DNA from: Acidaminococcus fermentans DSM 20731
Lineage (GTDB): Bacteria > Bacillota > Negativicutes > Acidaminococcales > Acidaminococcaceae
Assembly: GCF_000025305.1 (NCBI RefSeq)
Contig: NC_013740.1
Span: 1,054,001-1,118,000, forward strand
DNA length: 64,000 nucleotides
Direction: 5' to 3'
The position numbers and the translations under genes were made by a program. Numbering within the stretch: the stretch's first letter is position 1; the number at the start of each line of letters is the position of its first letter. Positions 1 to 9,423 of the stretch are shown here, one piece after another. The notes under the pieces were generated by a model, which saw only the letters and a program-made list of their open reading frames with translations, ran no database searches and was not told the origin of the DNA.

Positions 1-12
1 AGCTAACGAGAA

Positions 13-1188
13 ATGAGCAACAGTACTGCACTGCGGATCCCTTACGGGACAAAAGATATTCTGCCGGGGGATGCCCGGCTGAAACGGGAACTGGAAGACC
101 GGGTGGCCGCCAATTTCCTTTCCTGGGGCTATGATGAAGCCATCACCCCCACCTTTGAATATGCCGATACCTTTGCCCTGAGCGGCGCCGGCATCAGCGA
201 TGAAAGCATGCGGTTCATGGACCGGAACAACCGGACACTGATGCTGCGCAGCGAAATGACCACCCCCCTGGCCCGGATGGTGGCCACCCGTCTGAAGAAC
301 GACAAGGGTGTGAAACGGCTGTTCTACATCGCCAATGTGTTCCGGCACGAACAGACCCAGGCCGGCCGCCAGTGTGAATTTTCCCAGGCGGGGATCGAAA
401 TGATCGGGGCGGAAGCGCCCATGGCTGACGCGGAAGTGCTGGCCCTGGCGGTGAGCAGCCTGAAAGCCGCCGGGCTCCAGGATTTCCTGATCAGCGTGGG
501 CCACAGCGCCTTCCTGGCCGGGATCATGGAAGAAGCCGGGCTGACGGAAAAGCAGGCGGATTTCGTAAAGACCATGATCCTCTCCCACAACGCGGTGGGC
601 CTGGAAGAAGCTGCCGTCCGCTTCATCCCCAAGGATCTGAAGGACCTGTTCCGGGATCTGCTGTATCTCCAGGGAGGCCGGGACCTGCTGGATGACCTGG
701 AAGGCCGGGTGAAGAACCAGAAGAGCCTGGATGCTCTGAAGAACCTGAAGGCCATCTACAAACTGGCGGAAGCCTACGGGGTGGCCCAGTACCTGTCCTT
801 CGACCTGTCTCTGATCCGGAATTTCGACTACTACACCGGTATGGTGTTCGAGGCCTATGCTCCCCAGATCGGGTTCAACATCTGCGGCGGCGGCCGGTAC
901 GACCATATGATGGAAGCCTTCGGGGATCCGGAACCGGCTACGGGATTTGCCCTGGGCATCGACCGGATCATCCTGTCCCTGCGCCGGGACGGCCGGTTCA
1001 ACAGGGAATCCAAATGGGACATTTACGTGGCCTGGGCTCCGGGATGCCAGGAAAAAGCCATCCAGAAGGCGCTGGAACTGCGCAATGGCGGCAAGAACGT
1101 GAAAGTGGCCACCAACGCCCTGACCCCGGAAGAGGCGGCCAAGGCCTGTGCGGAAAACCGGTGCGAAGCCGTAGCATATGTAGGATAG
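13..1188 (+). CDS. hisZ: ATP phosphoribosyltransferase regulatory subunit HisZ
   Basis: HisZ is a catalytically inactive paralogue of histidyl-tRNA synthetase. It binds short-form HisG to make the active, histidine-inhibited first enzyme of histidine synthesis. The 391 residues keep the class II synthetase core: a motif 2-like stretch RHEQTQAGR (about 111-119) and a motif 3-like GFALGIDRIIL (about 312-322). The HisRS anticodon domain is shorter. The next gene is a 216-residue HisG without its own regulatory domain, which is the form that needs HisZ, so I call HisZ rather than HisS. The start has only a weak GAGAA upstream, and the real leader may lie outside the window. First gene of the his operon visible here. 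Confidence 0.93.
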   Translation: MSNSTALRIPYGTKDILPGDARLKRELEDRVAANFLSWGYDEAITPTFEYADTFALSGAGISDESMRFMDRNNRTLMLRSEMTTPLARMVATRLKNDKGVKRLFYIANVFRHEQTQAGRQCEFSQAGIEMIGAEAPMADAEVLALAVSSLKAAGLQDFLISVGHSAFLAGIMEEAGLTEKQADFVKTMILSHNAVGLEEAAVRFIPKDLKDLFRDLLYLQGGRDLLDDLEGRVKNQKSLDALKNLKAIYKLAEAYGVAQYLSFDLSLIRNFDYYTGMVFEAYAPQIGFNICGGGRYDHMMEAFGDPEPATGFALGIDRIILSLRRDGRFNRESKWDIYVAWAPGCQEKAIQKALELRNGGKNVKVATNALTPEEAAKACAENRCEAVAYVG

Positions 1189-1201
1189 GAGAGAAAAGGG
1201 A

Positions 1202-1852
1202 ATGGATTACTTAACAATTGCCCTGCCCAAGGGAAAACTTTTTGCCAAGTCTGTGGAACTCCTGGCCAAGGTGGGCTATGCTGCGGACAATGTGGTGGAG
1301 GATTCCCGGAAGCTGGTCATCACCAATGAAGAAACCAAGGTAAAATTCATCATCGTCAAGACCGTGGACCTGCCCACTTATGTGGAATACGGAGCGGCGG
1401 ATATCGGCATCATCGGCAAGGATGTGCTCAATGAGGAACGGAAGGACATCTACGAACTGCTGGATATGGGCTACGGCGGCTGCCATCTGATGATGGCGGT
1501 GCCGGAATCCAAGGTACTGCCGGAAATCACCGATTACGCCCATATGCGGGTGGCTACCAAATATCCCAAGTGCGCGGCGGATTTCTTCGACAAGCTGGGG
1601 ATGCAGATGGAAATCATCAAACTGAATGGTTCCATCGAACTGGGGCCCATTGTGGGGCTCAGCGAAATGATCGTGGATATTGTCCAGACCGGCCGGACCC
1701 TGCGGGAAAACCATCTGAAGGAAGTGGCTTCGGTGTTCCCGTCCACCGCCCGTCTCATTGCCAATAAAGTCAGCTTCAAGATGCAGTACGACCGGATCCG
1801 GAAGCTGGTGGAAGATCTGAAAGTAGTCCTGAAGGAGGAAAAACCGGAATGA
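1202..1852 (+). CDS. hisG: ATP phosphoribosyltransferase, short form (HisG)
   Basis: Catalyses ATP + PRPP to phosphoribosyl-ATP, the committed step of histidine synthesis. At 216 residues it is the short form, lacking the C-terminal ACT-like regulatory domain and depending on HisZ, encoded 13 bp upstream. The PRPP-binding loop DIVQTGRTL is visible near residues 158-166, and the N-terminus TIALPKGKL is typical. An AGGAG lies just upstream. It overlaps hisD by four bases (ATGA), implying coupled translation. Confidence 0.95.
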   Translation: MDYLTIALPKGKLFAKSVELLAKVGYAADNVVEDSRKLVITNEETKVKFIIVKTVDLPTYVEYGAADIGIIGKDVLNEERKDIYELLDMGYGGCHLMMAVPESKVLPEITDYAHMRVATKYPKCAADFFDKLGMQMEIIKLNGSIELGPIVGLSEMIVDIVQTGRTLRENHLKEVASVFPSTARLIANKVSFKMQYDRIRKLVEDLKVVLKEEKPE

Positions 1853-3195
1853 AAGTCTATGATGAAAGAAAAAGCACGGCGGAAGAAATCAGCCGCCTGC
1901 TGGAAAAGAAATCCTTTGATGAAGTGAAACTGTCCCCGAAAGTGGCCGCCGCTGTGGAAAAGATGTTCGGCCGTCCGCTTACTGCGGCAGAAGAAGTGGA
2001 CATCATCGTCAACGATATCCGGAACAAAGGGGATGAAGCCCTGTTCGAATACACCAAGAAACTGGATGGAGCGGATCTGAGACCGGCCACCATCCGGGTG
2101 ACGGAAGAGGAATTCGCGGAAGCGGAAAAGGCCGTGGATGAAAAGACCATGGGGGCCATCCGCCGGGCCATTGCCAATGTGCGGAAGTTCCACGAAGAAC
2201 AGCTGCCCAAGACCTGGCTGACGCCCCGGGCCTACGGGTCCTTCCTGGGCCAGAAGATGACGCCGGTGGACAGCGTGGGGATCTACGTGCCCGGCGGTAC
2301 CGCCGCCTATCCCTCCAGTGTGATCATGAATGCGGTGCCCGCCAAAGTGGCCGGGGTGCCCCGGATCGCCATGGCGGCTCCCGCCGGCCGGGACGGGAAG
2401 ATGAATCCCTATGTGCTGGCCACGGCCAAGGAAATCGGCATTACGGAAATCTACAAGATGGGCGGAGCTCAGGCCATTGCCGCCCTGGCTTTTGGGACGG
2501 AAACCATTCCCAAAGTGGAAAAGATCACCGGCCCCGGGAACATTTTCGTGACCCTGGCCAAAAAGGCCGTCTATGGACACGTGGATATCGATATGCTGGC
2601 AGGGCCCAGTGAAATCCTCATTGTGGCGGACAAAACCGCGGATTACCAGTACCTGGCGGCAGATCTCCTGAGCCAGGCGGAACACGATCCCCTGGCCTGC
2701 GCCATCCTGATCACCGATGACGAAGACCTGGCGGGCAAAGTGGCGGAGGAAGTGGAAGTCCAGCTCCAGAAGCTGCCCCGGAAGGAAATTGCCGCCCAGT
2801 CCCTGGCGGTGCAGGGGAAGATCATCCTGGCCAAAGATATGGATACGGTGGTGGAGATGGCCAACATTTCCGCTCCGGAACACATGGAAATCAACACCAG
2901 GGAACCTTTTGCCCTGGTGCCCAGGATCCGGAACGCCGGTGCCATTTTCCTGGGAGCCTATTCTCCGGAACCCCTGGGAGACTATTACGCCGGCCCCAAC
3001 CACATCCTGCCCACCGGCGGTACGGCCCGGTTCTATTCCGTGCTGAATGTGGAAACCTTCATGAAGAAGACCAGCATCATCTCCTATACCAAAGAAGCCC
3101 TGGCGGAAGCCGCTGATGACATCATCGCCATGGCCGAAGCGGAAGGACTCCAGGCACACGCCAACGCCATCCGGATCCGGAAGGGGGCTCTGTGA
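1849..3195 (+). CDS. hisD: Histidinol dehydrogenase
   Basis: Zinc enzyme that oxidises L-histidinol to L-histidine in two NAD-dependent steps, the last reactions of the pathway. The 448 residues are a little longer than the usual ~430. Visible motifs include the signature region [13 protein letters not shown], the loop ITGPGN, and the catalytic Glu-His pair in SAPEHMEI (about residue 343). It starts inside the hisG stop codon, and its own stop overlaps the hisC start. Confidence 0.96.
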   Translation: MKVYDERKSTAEEISRLLEKKSFDEVKLSPKVAAAVEKMFGRPLTAAEEVDIIVNDIRNKGDEALFEYTKKLDGADLRPATIRVTEEEFAEAEKAVDEKTMGAIRRAIANVRKFHEEQLPKTWLTPRAYGSFLGQKMTPVDSVGIYVPGGTAAYPSSVIMNAVPAKVAGVPRIAMAAPAGRDGKMNPYVLATAKEIGITEIYKMGGAQAIAALAFGTETIPKVEKITGPGNIFVTLAKKAVYGHVDIDMLAGPSEILIVADKTADYQYLAADLLSQAEHDPLACAILITDDEDLAGKVAEEVEVQLQKLPRKEIAAQSLAVQGKIILAKDMDTVVEMANISAPEHMEINTREPFALVPRIRNAGAIFLGAYSPEPLGDYYAGPNHILPTGGTARFYSVLNVETFMKKTSIISYTKEALAEAADDIIAMAEAEGLQAHANAIRIRKGAL

Positions 3196-4346
3196 TGAGC
3201 GAGATTCTTGCCCGGGAAAGCCTGTCCCGGATTGAAGACTATCAGGTGGAAACTGTACCTGATGCAGATATTGTTGTCAATGCCAATGAAACCAACTGGG
3301 ATATGACCCCGGAAATCCGTTTGGAACTGGGGACCCGTCTGGCGGAACATGCCTTCAACCGGTATCCGTCCATGCACGGGGAGGACCTGTGCCAGGCCAT
3401 TGCCGACCGGCTGGGGTTCGATCCGGCCCAGGTGGCCATCGGGAACGGCTCCAGCGAACTGCTGGAAAAAGCCTGCTATGCCTTCGGGGGCGCAGGCCGA
3501 AAGATTGCTTCCGCCACGCCGTCCTTTTCCATGTACCAGACCTACGCCATCCTGGCGGACAGCGAACCGGTGCTGTTCCCGCTGACGGCGGACGGGTTCG
3601 TGGATCCGGAGGGAGTCATCGCATTCTGCCGGGAAGAGAAGCCGGCCCTCATCATTATCTGCAATCCCAACAATCCCACGGGGAACTTCAATCCCAGAGC
3701 CGCCATGGAAAAAATCATCCGGAACGTGGAGTGCCCAGTGATCATGGACGAAGCCTATATGGAATTTGCCGTGGAAGAAGGGAAGATGGAAGAACTGTCC
3801 ACCCTGGACCTGGTCAATGAAGTGGACAATCTGCTGGTGCTGAAGACCTTCTCCAAGGCCTACGGCCTGGCCAATCTGCGGATCGGCTACGGAGTGGGCA
3901 GTGCAGCCGTGATGAAGGTCCTGAAGAAGGTGCTGCTGCCCTATACGGTGAACGGGATCTCCATCCTGGCGGCGGAACTGCTGTTCAGCAAGCCGGAAGT
4001 GCTCCGGGAACGGGTGGAAGCGGTGGTCAGCGGCCGCCGGTACCTGCGGGAACAGCTGGAAGCCCTGGACTTCCGGGTACTGCCCAGCGCCACCAACTTC
4101 CTGCTGGCCCTGCCGGCGGGGAAAGTCCTGGACAAACTGGCGGACAAAGCCAGTGCGGCGGATCTGCCCGGCGGGGAAAAGGCCATGGCAGCCGGCGGAT
4201 TTCTGTTCAAGGAACTGCTGGCCCGGAAGGTGCTGGTACGGAACTACTCCCAGAATCCCCGGCTGCCCGGGGGCCTGCGGATTTCTGTAGGCACGGCGGC
4301 AGAAAATCCCCTGATCATTGAAGCCATCAGGGATATCATTCTGTAA
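3195..4346 (+). CDS. hisC: Histidinol-phosphate aminotransferase
   Basis: PLP-dependent class I/II aminotransferase converting imidazole-acetol phosphate and glutamate to histidinol phosphate. The Schiff-base lysine is in KTFSKAYGLANLR (Lys about 221), and the cofactor-binding NPNNPTG motif is present. I take the ATG at 3195, which overlaps the hisD stop as TGATG; a GTG three bases upstream is an in-frame alternative. Length of 383 is slightly above the usual 350-360. Confidence 0.93.
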   Translation: MSEILARESLSRIEDYQVETVPDADIVVNANETNWDMTPEIRLELGTRLAEHAFNRYPSMHGEDLCQAIADRLGFDPAQVAIGNGSSELLEKACYAFGGAGRKIASATPSFSMYQTYAILADSEPVLFPLTADGFVDPEGVIAFCREEKPALIIICNPNNPTGNFNPRAAMEKIIRNVECPVIMDEAYMEFAVEEGKMEELSTLDLVNEVDNLLVLKTFSKAYGLANLRIGYGVGSAAVMKVLKKVLLPYTVNGISILAAELLFSKPEVLRERVEAVVSGRRYLREQLEALDFRVLPSATNFLLALPAGKVLDKLADKASAADLPGGEKAMAAGGFLFKELLARKVLVRNYSQNPRLPGGLRISVGTAAENPLIIEAIRDIIL

Positions 4347-4365
4347 ACGAGGGAGGCCATTGGTT

Positions 4366-4953
4366 ATGCGGCAAGGGAAAGTGGAACGGAATACGAAAGA
4401 AACCCGGATCCTGGTGGAACTGGACCTGGACGGCACCGGAAAGGCGGATATTTCCACCGGTGTGGGCTTCCTGGATCATATGCTGACTCTTCTGGCGGTC
4501 CATTCTTTCATGGATCTGAAGGTGCGGGCCCAGGGGGACCTGGAAGTGGACTGCCACCATACGGTGGAAGATGTGGGCATCGCCCTGGGCCAGGCCATTG
4601 CCCAGGCTCTGGGGGACAAAAAAGGCATCCACAGGTACGGCAGCTTCCTGCTGCCCATGGATGAAGCCCTGGCGGAAATCGCCCTGGACTTTTCCGGCCG
4701 GCCCTACCTGGTGTGGAATGCAGACCTCATTCCCCGGGTGACCCTGGGGAACTTCGATACGGAAATGGGCGAGGATTTCTTCCGGGCCCTGGCCATGAAC
4801 TGCGGCCTGACCCTCCACATCAACGTGCCTTACGGGAAGAACACCCACCATATGCTGGAAGCCATCTTCAAAGGCGTGGCACGGGCCATGAGCCAGGCGG
4901 TGGCCCTGGATCCCCGGGTGCACGGGGTGATGAGCAGCAAGGGGGCACTGTAA
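4366..4953 (+). CDS. hisB: Imidazoleglycerol-phosphate dehydratase
   Basis: Dehydrates imidazole glycerol phosphate to imidazole acetol phosphate. At 195 residues it is the monofunctional form, without the phosphatase domain fused in enterobacteria. The two paired metal-binding motifs are visible: HHTVEDVGIALG in the first half and HHMLEAIFKG in the second. I chose the ATG at 4366 because GGGAGG lies nine bases upstream; an earlier in-frame ATG at 4318 is inside hisC and has no family support. No hisN-type phosphatase is recognisable in the cluster. Confidence 0.96.
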   Translation: MRQGKVERNTKETRILVELDLDGTGKADISTGVGFLDHMLTLLAVHSFMDLKVRAQGDLEVDCHHTVEDVGIALGQAIAQALGDKKGIHRYGSFLLPMDEALAEIALDFSGRPYLVWNADLIPRVTLGNFDTEMGEDFFRALAMNCGLTLHINVPYGKNTHHMLEAIFKGVARAMSQAVALDPRVHGVMSSKGAL

Positions 4954-4954
4954 T

Positions 4955-5569
4955 ATGGACAAAGACACCATTGTGATCATCGATTACGGACGGGGCAACC
5001 TGCACTCCGTGTACAACGGCCTGCTGAAAATCGGGGCCAGCCCGGTGGTTTCCGGGGACCCCAAGGTGATCGAAGCGGCGCCCAAAGTGATCCTGCCGGG
5101 GGTGGGATCCTTTGGGGACTGTATGGATACCATGCGGGGCCGGGGACTGGAAGAAGCGGTCCAGCAGGCTCTCCACAGCGGCAAGCCTTTCCTGGGCATC
5201 TGCCTGGGAGAACAGCTGCTGTTCGAAGGCAGCGAAGAAGCACCGGGAGTAAAGGGCCTGGGGTATTTCAAGGGCCAGGTGAAGAAAATCGTCACGGAAT
5301 ACAAGATCCCCCATATGGGGTGGAACCGGATCACCACGGTGAATCCCTCCCCCCTGCTGCAGGATGCTGACGGAAAGTACGTATACTTCGTCCACAGCTT
5401 CCATGCAGTGCCGGAGGATCCGTCCATCATTACGTCGGTCTGCGATTACGGGACCCGGATTACGGCCAGCGTGGGCCAGGGTAGCGTCCAGGGCTTCCAG
5501 TTCCATCCGGAAAAGTCCTCTTTCGCCGGTCTGGCCATGCTGAAAGCTTTCAAGGAGTGGAAACTATGA
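4955..5569 (+). CDS. hisH: Imidazole glycerol phosphate synthase, glutaminase subunit
   Basis: Class I glutamine amidotransferase that supplies ammonia to HisF. The nucleophile is Cys about 83 in GICLGEQLLF (a Glu sits where Met is usual), and the His-Glu pair is in GFQFHPEKS near the C-terminus. The 204 residues are standard. It starts one base after the hisB stop and its stop overlaps the hisA start. Confidence 0.95.
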   Translation: MDKDTIVIIDYGRGNLHSVYNGLLKIGASPVVSGDPKVIEAAPKVILPGVGSFGDCMDTMRGRGLEEAVQQALHSGKPFLGICLGEQLLFEGSEEAPGVKGLGYFKGQVKKIVTEYKIPHMGWNRITTVNPSPLLQDADGKYVYFVHSFHAVPEDPSIITSVCDYGTRITASVGQGSVQGFQFHPEKSSFAGLAMLKAFKEWKL

Positions 5570-6294
5570 ACATCTATCCAGCCATCGACCTGCGGGGAGG
5601 CAACTGCGTCCGCCTGGTGAAGGGCGATTTTTCCAGAGAAACCGTATACAGCACCGATCCCGGTGCCATGGCCAGGAAATGGGCCGATGAGGGGGCCAGC
5701 TGCATCCATGTGGTGGATCTGGACGGAGCGGTAGCCGGGGAAAGCCGGAACCTGCTGTCCATCGATGCCATCCTGAAACAGGGGAACATTCCCATTGAAG
5801 TGGGGGGCGGCATCCGGACCATGGAACACGTGGCCCGGCTGCTGGACCGGGGGGTCCACCAGGTGATCCTGGGGTCTGCCGCGGTAAAGAATCCGGATCT
5901 GGTGAAGGAAGCCTGTGAAAAATATCCCGGCCGGATCGTGGTGGGCATCGACGCCAAGAACGGGGACGTGGCAGTGGAAGGCTGGGAAGCCAGCGGCCAC
6001 ATCCAGGCGGAAGAGCTGGCCCGGAAAATGGCGGAAGCCGGGGTGGAACGGATCATCTTCACGGACATTGCCCGGGACGGTATGCTCAGCGGGGTGAACG
6101 TGGAAGCCACGGTAAAGGTGGCCCAGGCCTCCGGACTGGCGGTAACGGCCAGCGGCGGGGTGGCCAGCCTGGAAGATTTGAAAATTTTAAAAAAAAGAGA
6201 AACAGATGGCATTGAAGGGTGTATTATAGGTAAGGCGCTGTATACTGGCGCCATTGACCTTCGCCAGGCTGTTGCGATTGCGAAGGAGGCGTAG
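5566..6294 (+). CDS. hisA: ProFAR isomerase (HisA)
   Basis: Beta/alpha-barrel isomerase that opens the ribose ring of ProFAR to PRFAR. The N-terminal AIDLRGG carries the catalytic acid Asp8, and the phosphate-binding VGGGIRT loop follows. ATG 5566 overlaps the hisH stop and has AAGGAG ten bases upstream; a GTG at 5557 is too close to that site. Codons about 6176-6235 are conspicuously AT-rich, including a run of eight or more A, unlike the surrounding GC-rich gene. Confidence 0.93.
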   Translation: MNIYPAIDLRGGNCVRLVKGDFSRETVYSTDPGAMARKWADEGASCIHVVDLDGAVAGESRNLLSIDAILKQGNIPIEVGGGIRTMEHVARLLDRGVHQVILGSAAVKNPDLVKEACEKYPGRIVVGIDAKNGDVAVEGWEASGHIQAEELARKMAEAGVERIIFTDIARDGMLSGVNVEATVKVAQASGLAVTASGGVASLEDLKILKKRETDGIEGCIIGKALYTGAIDLRQAVAIAKEA

Positions 6295-6298
6295 AGCC

Positions 6299-7057
6299 AT
6301 GCTGGCAAAACGGATCATTCCCTGTCTGGACGTAAAGGACGGACGGGTGGTCAAGGGGACCAATTTCGTCAGCCTCCGGGATGCCGGGGACCCGGTGGAA
6401 CTGGCTTCCCTCTATGAACAGGAACAGGCGGATGAGCTGGTGTTCCTGGATATCACCGCTTCTCTGGAAAAACGGAAGTCCATGGTGGAAACCATCGAAC
6501 GGACGGCCCGGGAAGTGTTCATGCCCCTGACTGTGGGCGGCGGCATCTCTTCCATCGAAGATATGCGGGCCGTGCTCCTGGCCGGGGCGGACAAGACCAG
6601 TCTGAACACGGCGGCGGTGAAGGATCCCACCCTGATCACCCGGGGGGCGGAAGCCTTCGGGAACCAGTGCGTGGTGCTGGCTGTGGACGCCAAACGCCGG
6701 GGAGAGGATTCCTGGGAAGTGTACATCAACGGAGGCCACACCCCTACCGGGCTGGATGCCCTGGAATGGGTGAAAAAAGCCGTATCCCTGGGGGCGGGGG
6801 AAATCCTGCTGACCAGTATGGATGCGGATGGCACCAAGGATGGGTTCGATATCCCCCTGACCCGGAAGGTGGCCGAAGCGGTTCCCGTACCGGTGATTGC
6901 CTCCGGGGGTGCCGGATCCCTGGAAGATTTCTATGAAGTCCTGACCGCCGGCAAGGCTGACGCGGCTCTGGCCGCTTCCGTATTCCATTACAGGAATTTC
7001 ACGATCCGCCAGGTGAAGGAATACTTGCGGAGCAAAGGAGTGGACGTACGGTTATGA
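6299..7057 (+). CDS. hisF: Imidazole glycerol phosphate synthase, cyclase subunit
   Basis: HisF barrel that joins PRFAR with ammonia from HisH to give IGP and AICAR. It begins [19 protein letters not shown], with catalytic Asp11, and has the glycine-rich phosphate loops VGGGISS and ASGGAGS. The start at 6299 has AAGGAGG upstream (6283-6289); the longer in-frame opening at 6254 lies inside hisA. 252 residues, usual length. It ends four bases inside hisIE. Confidence 0.96.
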   Translation: MLAKRIIPCLDVKDGRVVKGTNFVSLRDAGDPVELASLYEQEQADELVFLDITASLEKRKSMVETIERTAREVFMPLTVGGGISSIEDMRAVLLAGADKTSLNTAAVKDPTLITRGAEAFGNQCVVLAVDAKRRGEDSWEVYINGGHTPTGLDALEWVKKAVSLGAGEILLTSMDADGTKDGFDIPLTRKVAEAVPVPVIASGGAGSLEDFYEVLTAGKADAALAASVFHYRNFTIRQVKEYLRSKGVDVRL

Positions 7058-7704
7058 AAATCGATATCAGCAAGCTGAAGTTTGACGACAGGGGCCTGAT
7101 CCCTGCCATTGTCCAGGATGTGAAGACGGACAAGGTACTGATGCTGGCCTATATGAACGGCACCAGCCTGGCCCGCACGGTGGAAACCGGATATACCTGG
7201 TTCTGGAGCCGGAGCCGCCAGGAACTGTGGAACAAGGGTGCCACCAGCGGCCATACCCAGAAGGTGCACAGCATCACCTATGACTGCGACGGGGATGCCC
7301 TGCTGGTGAAAGTGGAGCAGAAGGGGGCCGCCTGCCACACCGGGAACTATTCCTGTTTCTTCAATCCCCTGTGGAACAGTGGCTCCGGAGAAAGCCTGCC
7401 GGTGGCGGACAACCGGCTGCCCCAGGTGATCAACGAGCTGTACAAGCAGATTGTCTGCTATCAGGAAAAACAGAAGGAGGCCCGGAAGCTGCTGCCGGCA
7501 CCCAGCCAGGACAAGCTCCTGACGGAACTGGGGGCCAACACCACCCGGACCATCCTGGCTTCGAAAAACAGCGATGCGGACCAGGTTGTTTACGAGATGG
7601 GGGATTTATGGTATCATTGCTTAGTGCTGTTGGCTTACCATAACATCACCCCCGGCGAAATGCTAGTGGAAATGGCAGGCCGGAAAGTGGAAGAAGAAAA
7701 ATAA
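7054..7704 (+). CDS. hisI: Bifunctional phosphoribosyl-AMP cyclohydrolase / phosphoribosyl-ATP pyrophosphatase
   Basis: Two-domain HisIE. Residues about 1-113 are the zinc-dependent PR-AMP cyclohydrolase, with the ligand region [12 protein letters not shown] near residues 91-103. Residues about 125-216 are the helical PR-ATP pyrophosphohydrolase with the E-x-x-D-type motif [15 protein letters not shown]. Together they perform steps 2 and 3. Last gene of the his operon; it overlaps hisF by four bases. Its final 100 bases turn AT-rich and contain a promoter-like sequence facing glmM. Confidence 0.95.
   Translation: MKIDISKLKFDDRGLIPAIVQDVKTDKVLMLAYMNGTSLARTVETGYTWFWSRSRQELWNKGATSGHTQKVHSITYDCDGDALLVKVEQKGAACHTGNYSCFFNPLWNSGSGESLPVADNRLPQVINELYKQIVCYQEKQKEARKLLPAPSQDKLLTELGANTTRTILASKNSDADQVVYEMGDLWYHCLVLLAYHNITPGEMLVEMAGRKVEEEK
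7589..7617 (+). promoter_or_regulatory. Possible internal promoter for glmM inside hisIE
   Basis: TTTACG (7589-7594), a 17-base spacer, and TATCAT (7612-7617) lie within the hisIE coding region about 120 bases before glmM. Local codon choice is unusually AT-rich here. This would let essential glmM be transcribed when the his operon is shut down. Inference from sequence only. Confidence 0.45.
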
Positions 7705-7737
7705 GCAGCAAATACCTGTACAACCTGGAGGGCTCTG

Positions 7738-9081
7738 ATGGCTAGAATGTTTGGAACGGACGGCGTCCGCGGCGTCGCCAATGGTCCTGTACTCAATGTG
7801 GAACTGGCTTACAAGCTGGGCCGTGCGGCGGCTCAGTATTTCGGACGGGAAGTGAAGACTCCCAAGATCCTGATCGGACGGGATACCCGGCTTTCCGGCA
7901 CCATGCTGGAAAGCGCCATGGCGGCCGGCATCTGCAGTGCCGGGGGCAATGCCCATCTGCTGGGGGTGATCCCCACGCCGGCGGTTTCCTATCTGACGGA
8001 AAAACTGGAAGCCAATGCGGGGGTGGTGATTTCCGCTTCCCACAATCCTTTTGAAGACAACGGGATCAAGTTCTTTGCCCGGACCGGCTACAAACTGCCG
8101 GATGCGGTGGAGGATGAAATCGAAGCCATCGTGAACCAGCCGGTGGACTATTCCCAGACGGTGACCGGGTCCAACCTGGGACGGGTGATCCAGGAACCGG
8201 ATATGGGGATGGTGTACGTAAAGCATATTGTGGACTGCGCCGATGTGAAGCTGAACGGCCTGAAGGTGGTCATGGACTGTGCCAACGGGGCCAACAGTGA
8301 AATCGCCCCGGCCATTCTCCGGACCCTGGGGGCCCATGTGATTCCCATTTTCCATGAACCCAACGGGATCAACATCAACAACGGCTGCGGCTCCACCCAC
8401 CTGGAAGCGCTCCAGGCCAAGGTGAAGGAAGTGGGCGCCGACTGCGGCCTGGCCAACGACGGGGATGCGGACCGTCTGCTGGCTGTGGACGAAAACGGCG
8501 AAGTGCTGGACGGGGACCAGATTATGCTGATCTGCGCCCTGGACCTGATGAAGGCCGGCAAACTGAAGGACAATGTGCTGGTCACCACCGTGATGAGCAA
8601 CGTGGGCCTGGCCAAGGCCATGAAGGAACACGGGGGTTCCACGGTGAAGACTTCCGTCGGCGACCGGTATGTGCTGGAAGAAATGCTGAAGCATGACTAC
8701 AAACTGGGTGGCGAACAGTCCGGCCACATCATCTTCGGAGATCTGGTTCGCACCGGGGACGGGATGATGACCGGGGTGAAGCTCCTGGGCAGCCTGGTGC
8801 GCCACAACCAGACACTGTCCCAGCTGGGGGCTCTGATGGTGAAATATCCCCAGACCCTGCTGAACGTGCGGGTGAAGGACAAGAACGGCTGGCAGGAAAA
8901 CCAGGCCATTGCCGATGTGGTCCGGAAGTACACGGAAGAACTGGGGGACGACGGCCAGGTGCTGGTGCGGGCCAGCGGTACGGAACCGCTGATCCGGATC
9001 ATGGCCCAGGGCCCCAACCAGGTGGAACTGGACAACATTACCGAAGCCATTGCAGAAGTGGTGCGGAAGGAACTGGCGTAA
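7738..9081 (+). CDS. glmM: Phosphoglucosamine mutase
   Basis: Interconverts glucosamine-6-P and glucosamine-1-P on the way to UDP-GlcNAc for peptidoglycan and LPS. The phosphoserine loop ISASHNP places the catalytic Ser at about residue 101. The metal loop DGDADRLL and the C-terminal phosphate-binding RASGTEPLIRIM are present. 447 residues, normal length. GGAGGG lies upstream of the ATG. It is followed by a hairpin and then by glmS, the preceding enzyme of the same pathway. Confidence 0.96.
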   Translation: MARMFGTDGVRGVANGPVLNVELAYKLGRAAAQYFGREVKTPKILIGRDTRLSGTMLESAMAAGICSAGGNAHLLGVIPTPAVSYLTEKLEANAGVVISASHNPFEDNGIKFFARTGYKLPDAVEDEIEAIVNQPVDYSQTVTGSNLGRVIQEPDMGMVYVKHIVDCADVKLNGLKVVMDCANGANSEIAPAILRTLGAHVIPIFHEPNGININNGCGSTHLEALQAKVKEVGADCGLANDGDADRLLAVDENGEVLDGDQIMLICALDLMKAGKLKDNVLVTTVMSNVGLAKAMKEHGGSTVKTSVGDRYVLEEMLKHDYKLGGEQSGHIIFGDLVRTGDGMMTGVKLLGSLVRHNQTLSQLGALMVKYPQTLLNVRVKDKNGWQENQAIADVVRKYTEELGDDGQVLVRASGTEPLIRIMAQGPNQVELDNITEAIAEVVRKELA

Positions 9082-9089
9082 AGAGAAGA

Positions 9090-9115
9090 GGGGCTGTTGC
9101 GCATGCAACAGCCCC
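9090..9115 (+). terminator. Hairpin terminator after glmM
   Basis: Eleven-base perfect stem GGGGCTGTTGC / GCAACAGCCCC with a four-base loop, nine bases after the glmM stop. The trailing tract (CCTTTC) is only weakly T-rich, so termination may be partial. Confidence 0.7.
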
Positions 9116-9123
9116 CTTTCCAG

Positions 9124-9152
9124 TTGACCCCGGGGCAAAAACATAGTATCAT
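9124..9152 (+). promoter_or_regulatory. Predicted glmS promoter
   Basis: TTGACC (9124-9129), 17-base spacer, TATCAT (9147-9152). It sits directly after the glmM hairpin and would give a leader of about 260 bases containing the ribozyme. Confidence 0.6.
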
Positions 9153-9244
9153 AAAGTATCTGTAGGAACATGCCTTCCGGGAATACCGGACTGGAAGGCC
9201 GCCTGTTTGGAGGGGGAACGGGCTGAAGGGATTCCTGCAAATCA

Positions 9245-9403
9245 TCGAGCGCAGGTGCCGGGCTTTGGCCTGGCCGACGAGGTGGAGGTTCATCGAACAG
9301 TCAGCGGATGCCTCCCGGTAAGCTGCAGACCGTAAGCTGTCCTACAAATCCCTCTGGCAACAGAGGAACACAGAAGGGGCGGCGGCAGACGGTAACTACA
9401 AAT
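9245..9403 (+). ncRNA. glmS ribozyme riboswitch
   Basis: Self-cleaving RNA activated by glucosamine-6-phosphate, which lowers glmS mRNA when the product is plentiful. Conserved blocks appear in the right order: an AGCGC-like 5' end at the cleavage region (9248-9252), GCCGACGAGGTGGAGGTT (9273-9290), ATCGAA, the core CGGATGCCTCCCGG (9305-9318), AGACCG, ACAAAT (9344-9349), and the terminal CAGACGGTAACTACAAAT (9386-9403). It ends about 20 bases before the glmS start with the ribosome site GCAGGAGGG between. Confidence 0.92.
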
Positions 9404-9423
9404 CGCAGGAGGGCACAACAACA

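Noticed and set aside
1534-3159. 541-codon minus-strand frame across hisG and hisD
   Set aside because: Shadow of two certain genes; no ribosome site and low-complexity composition.
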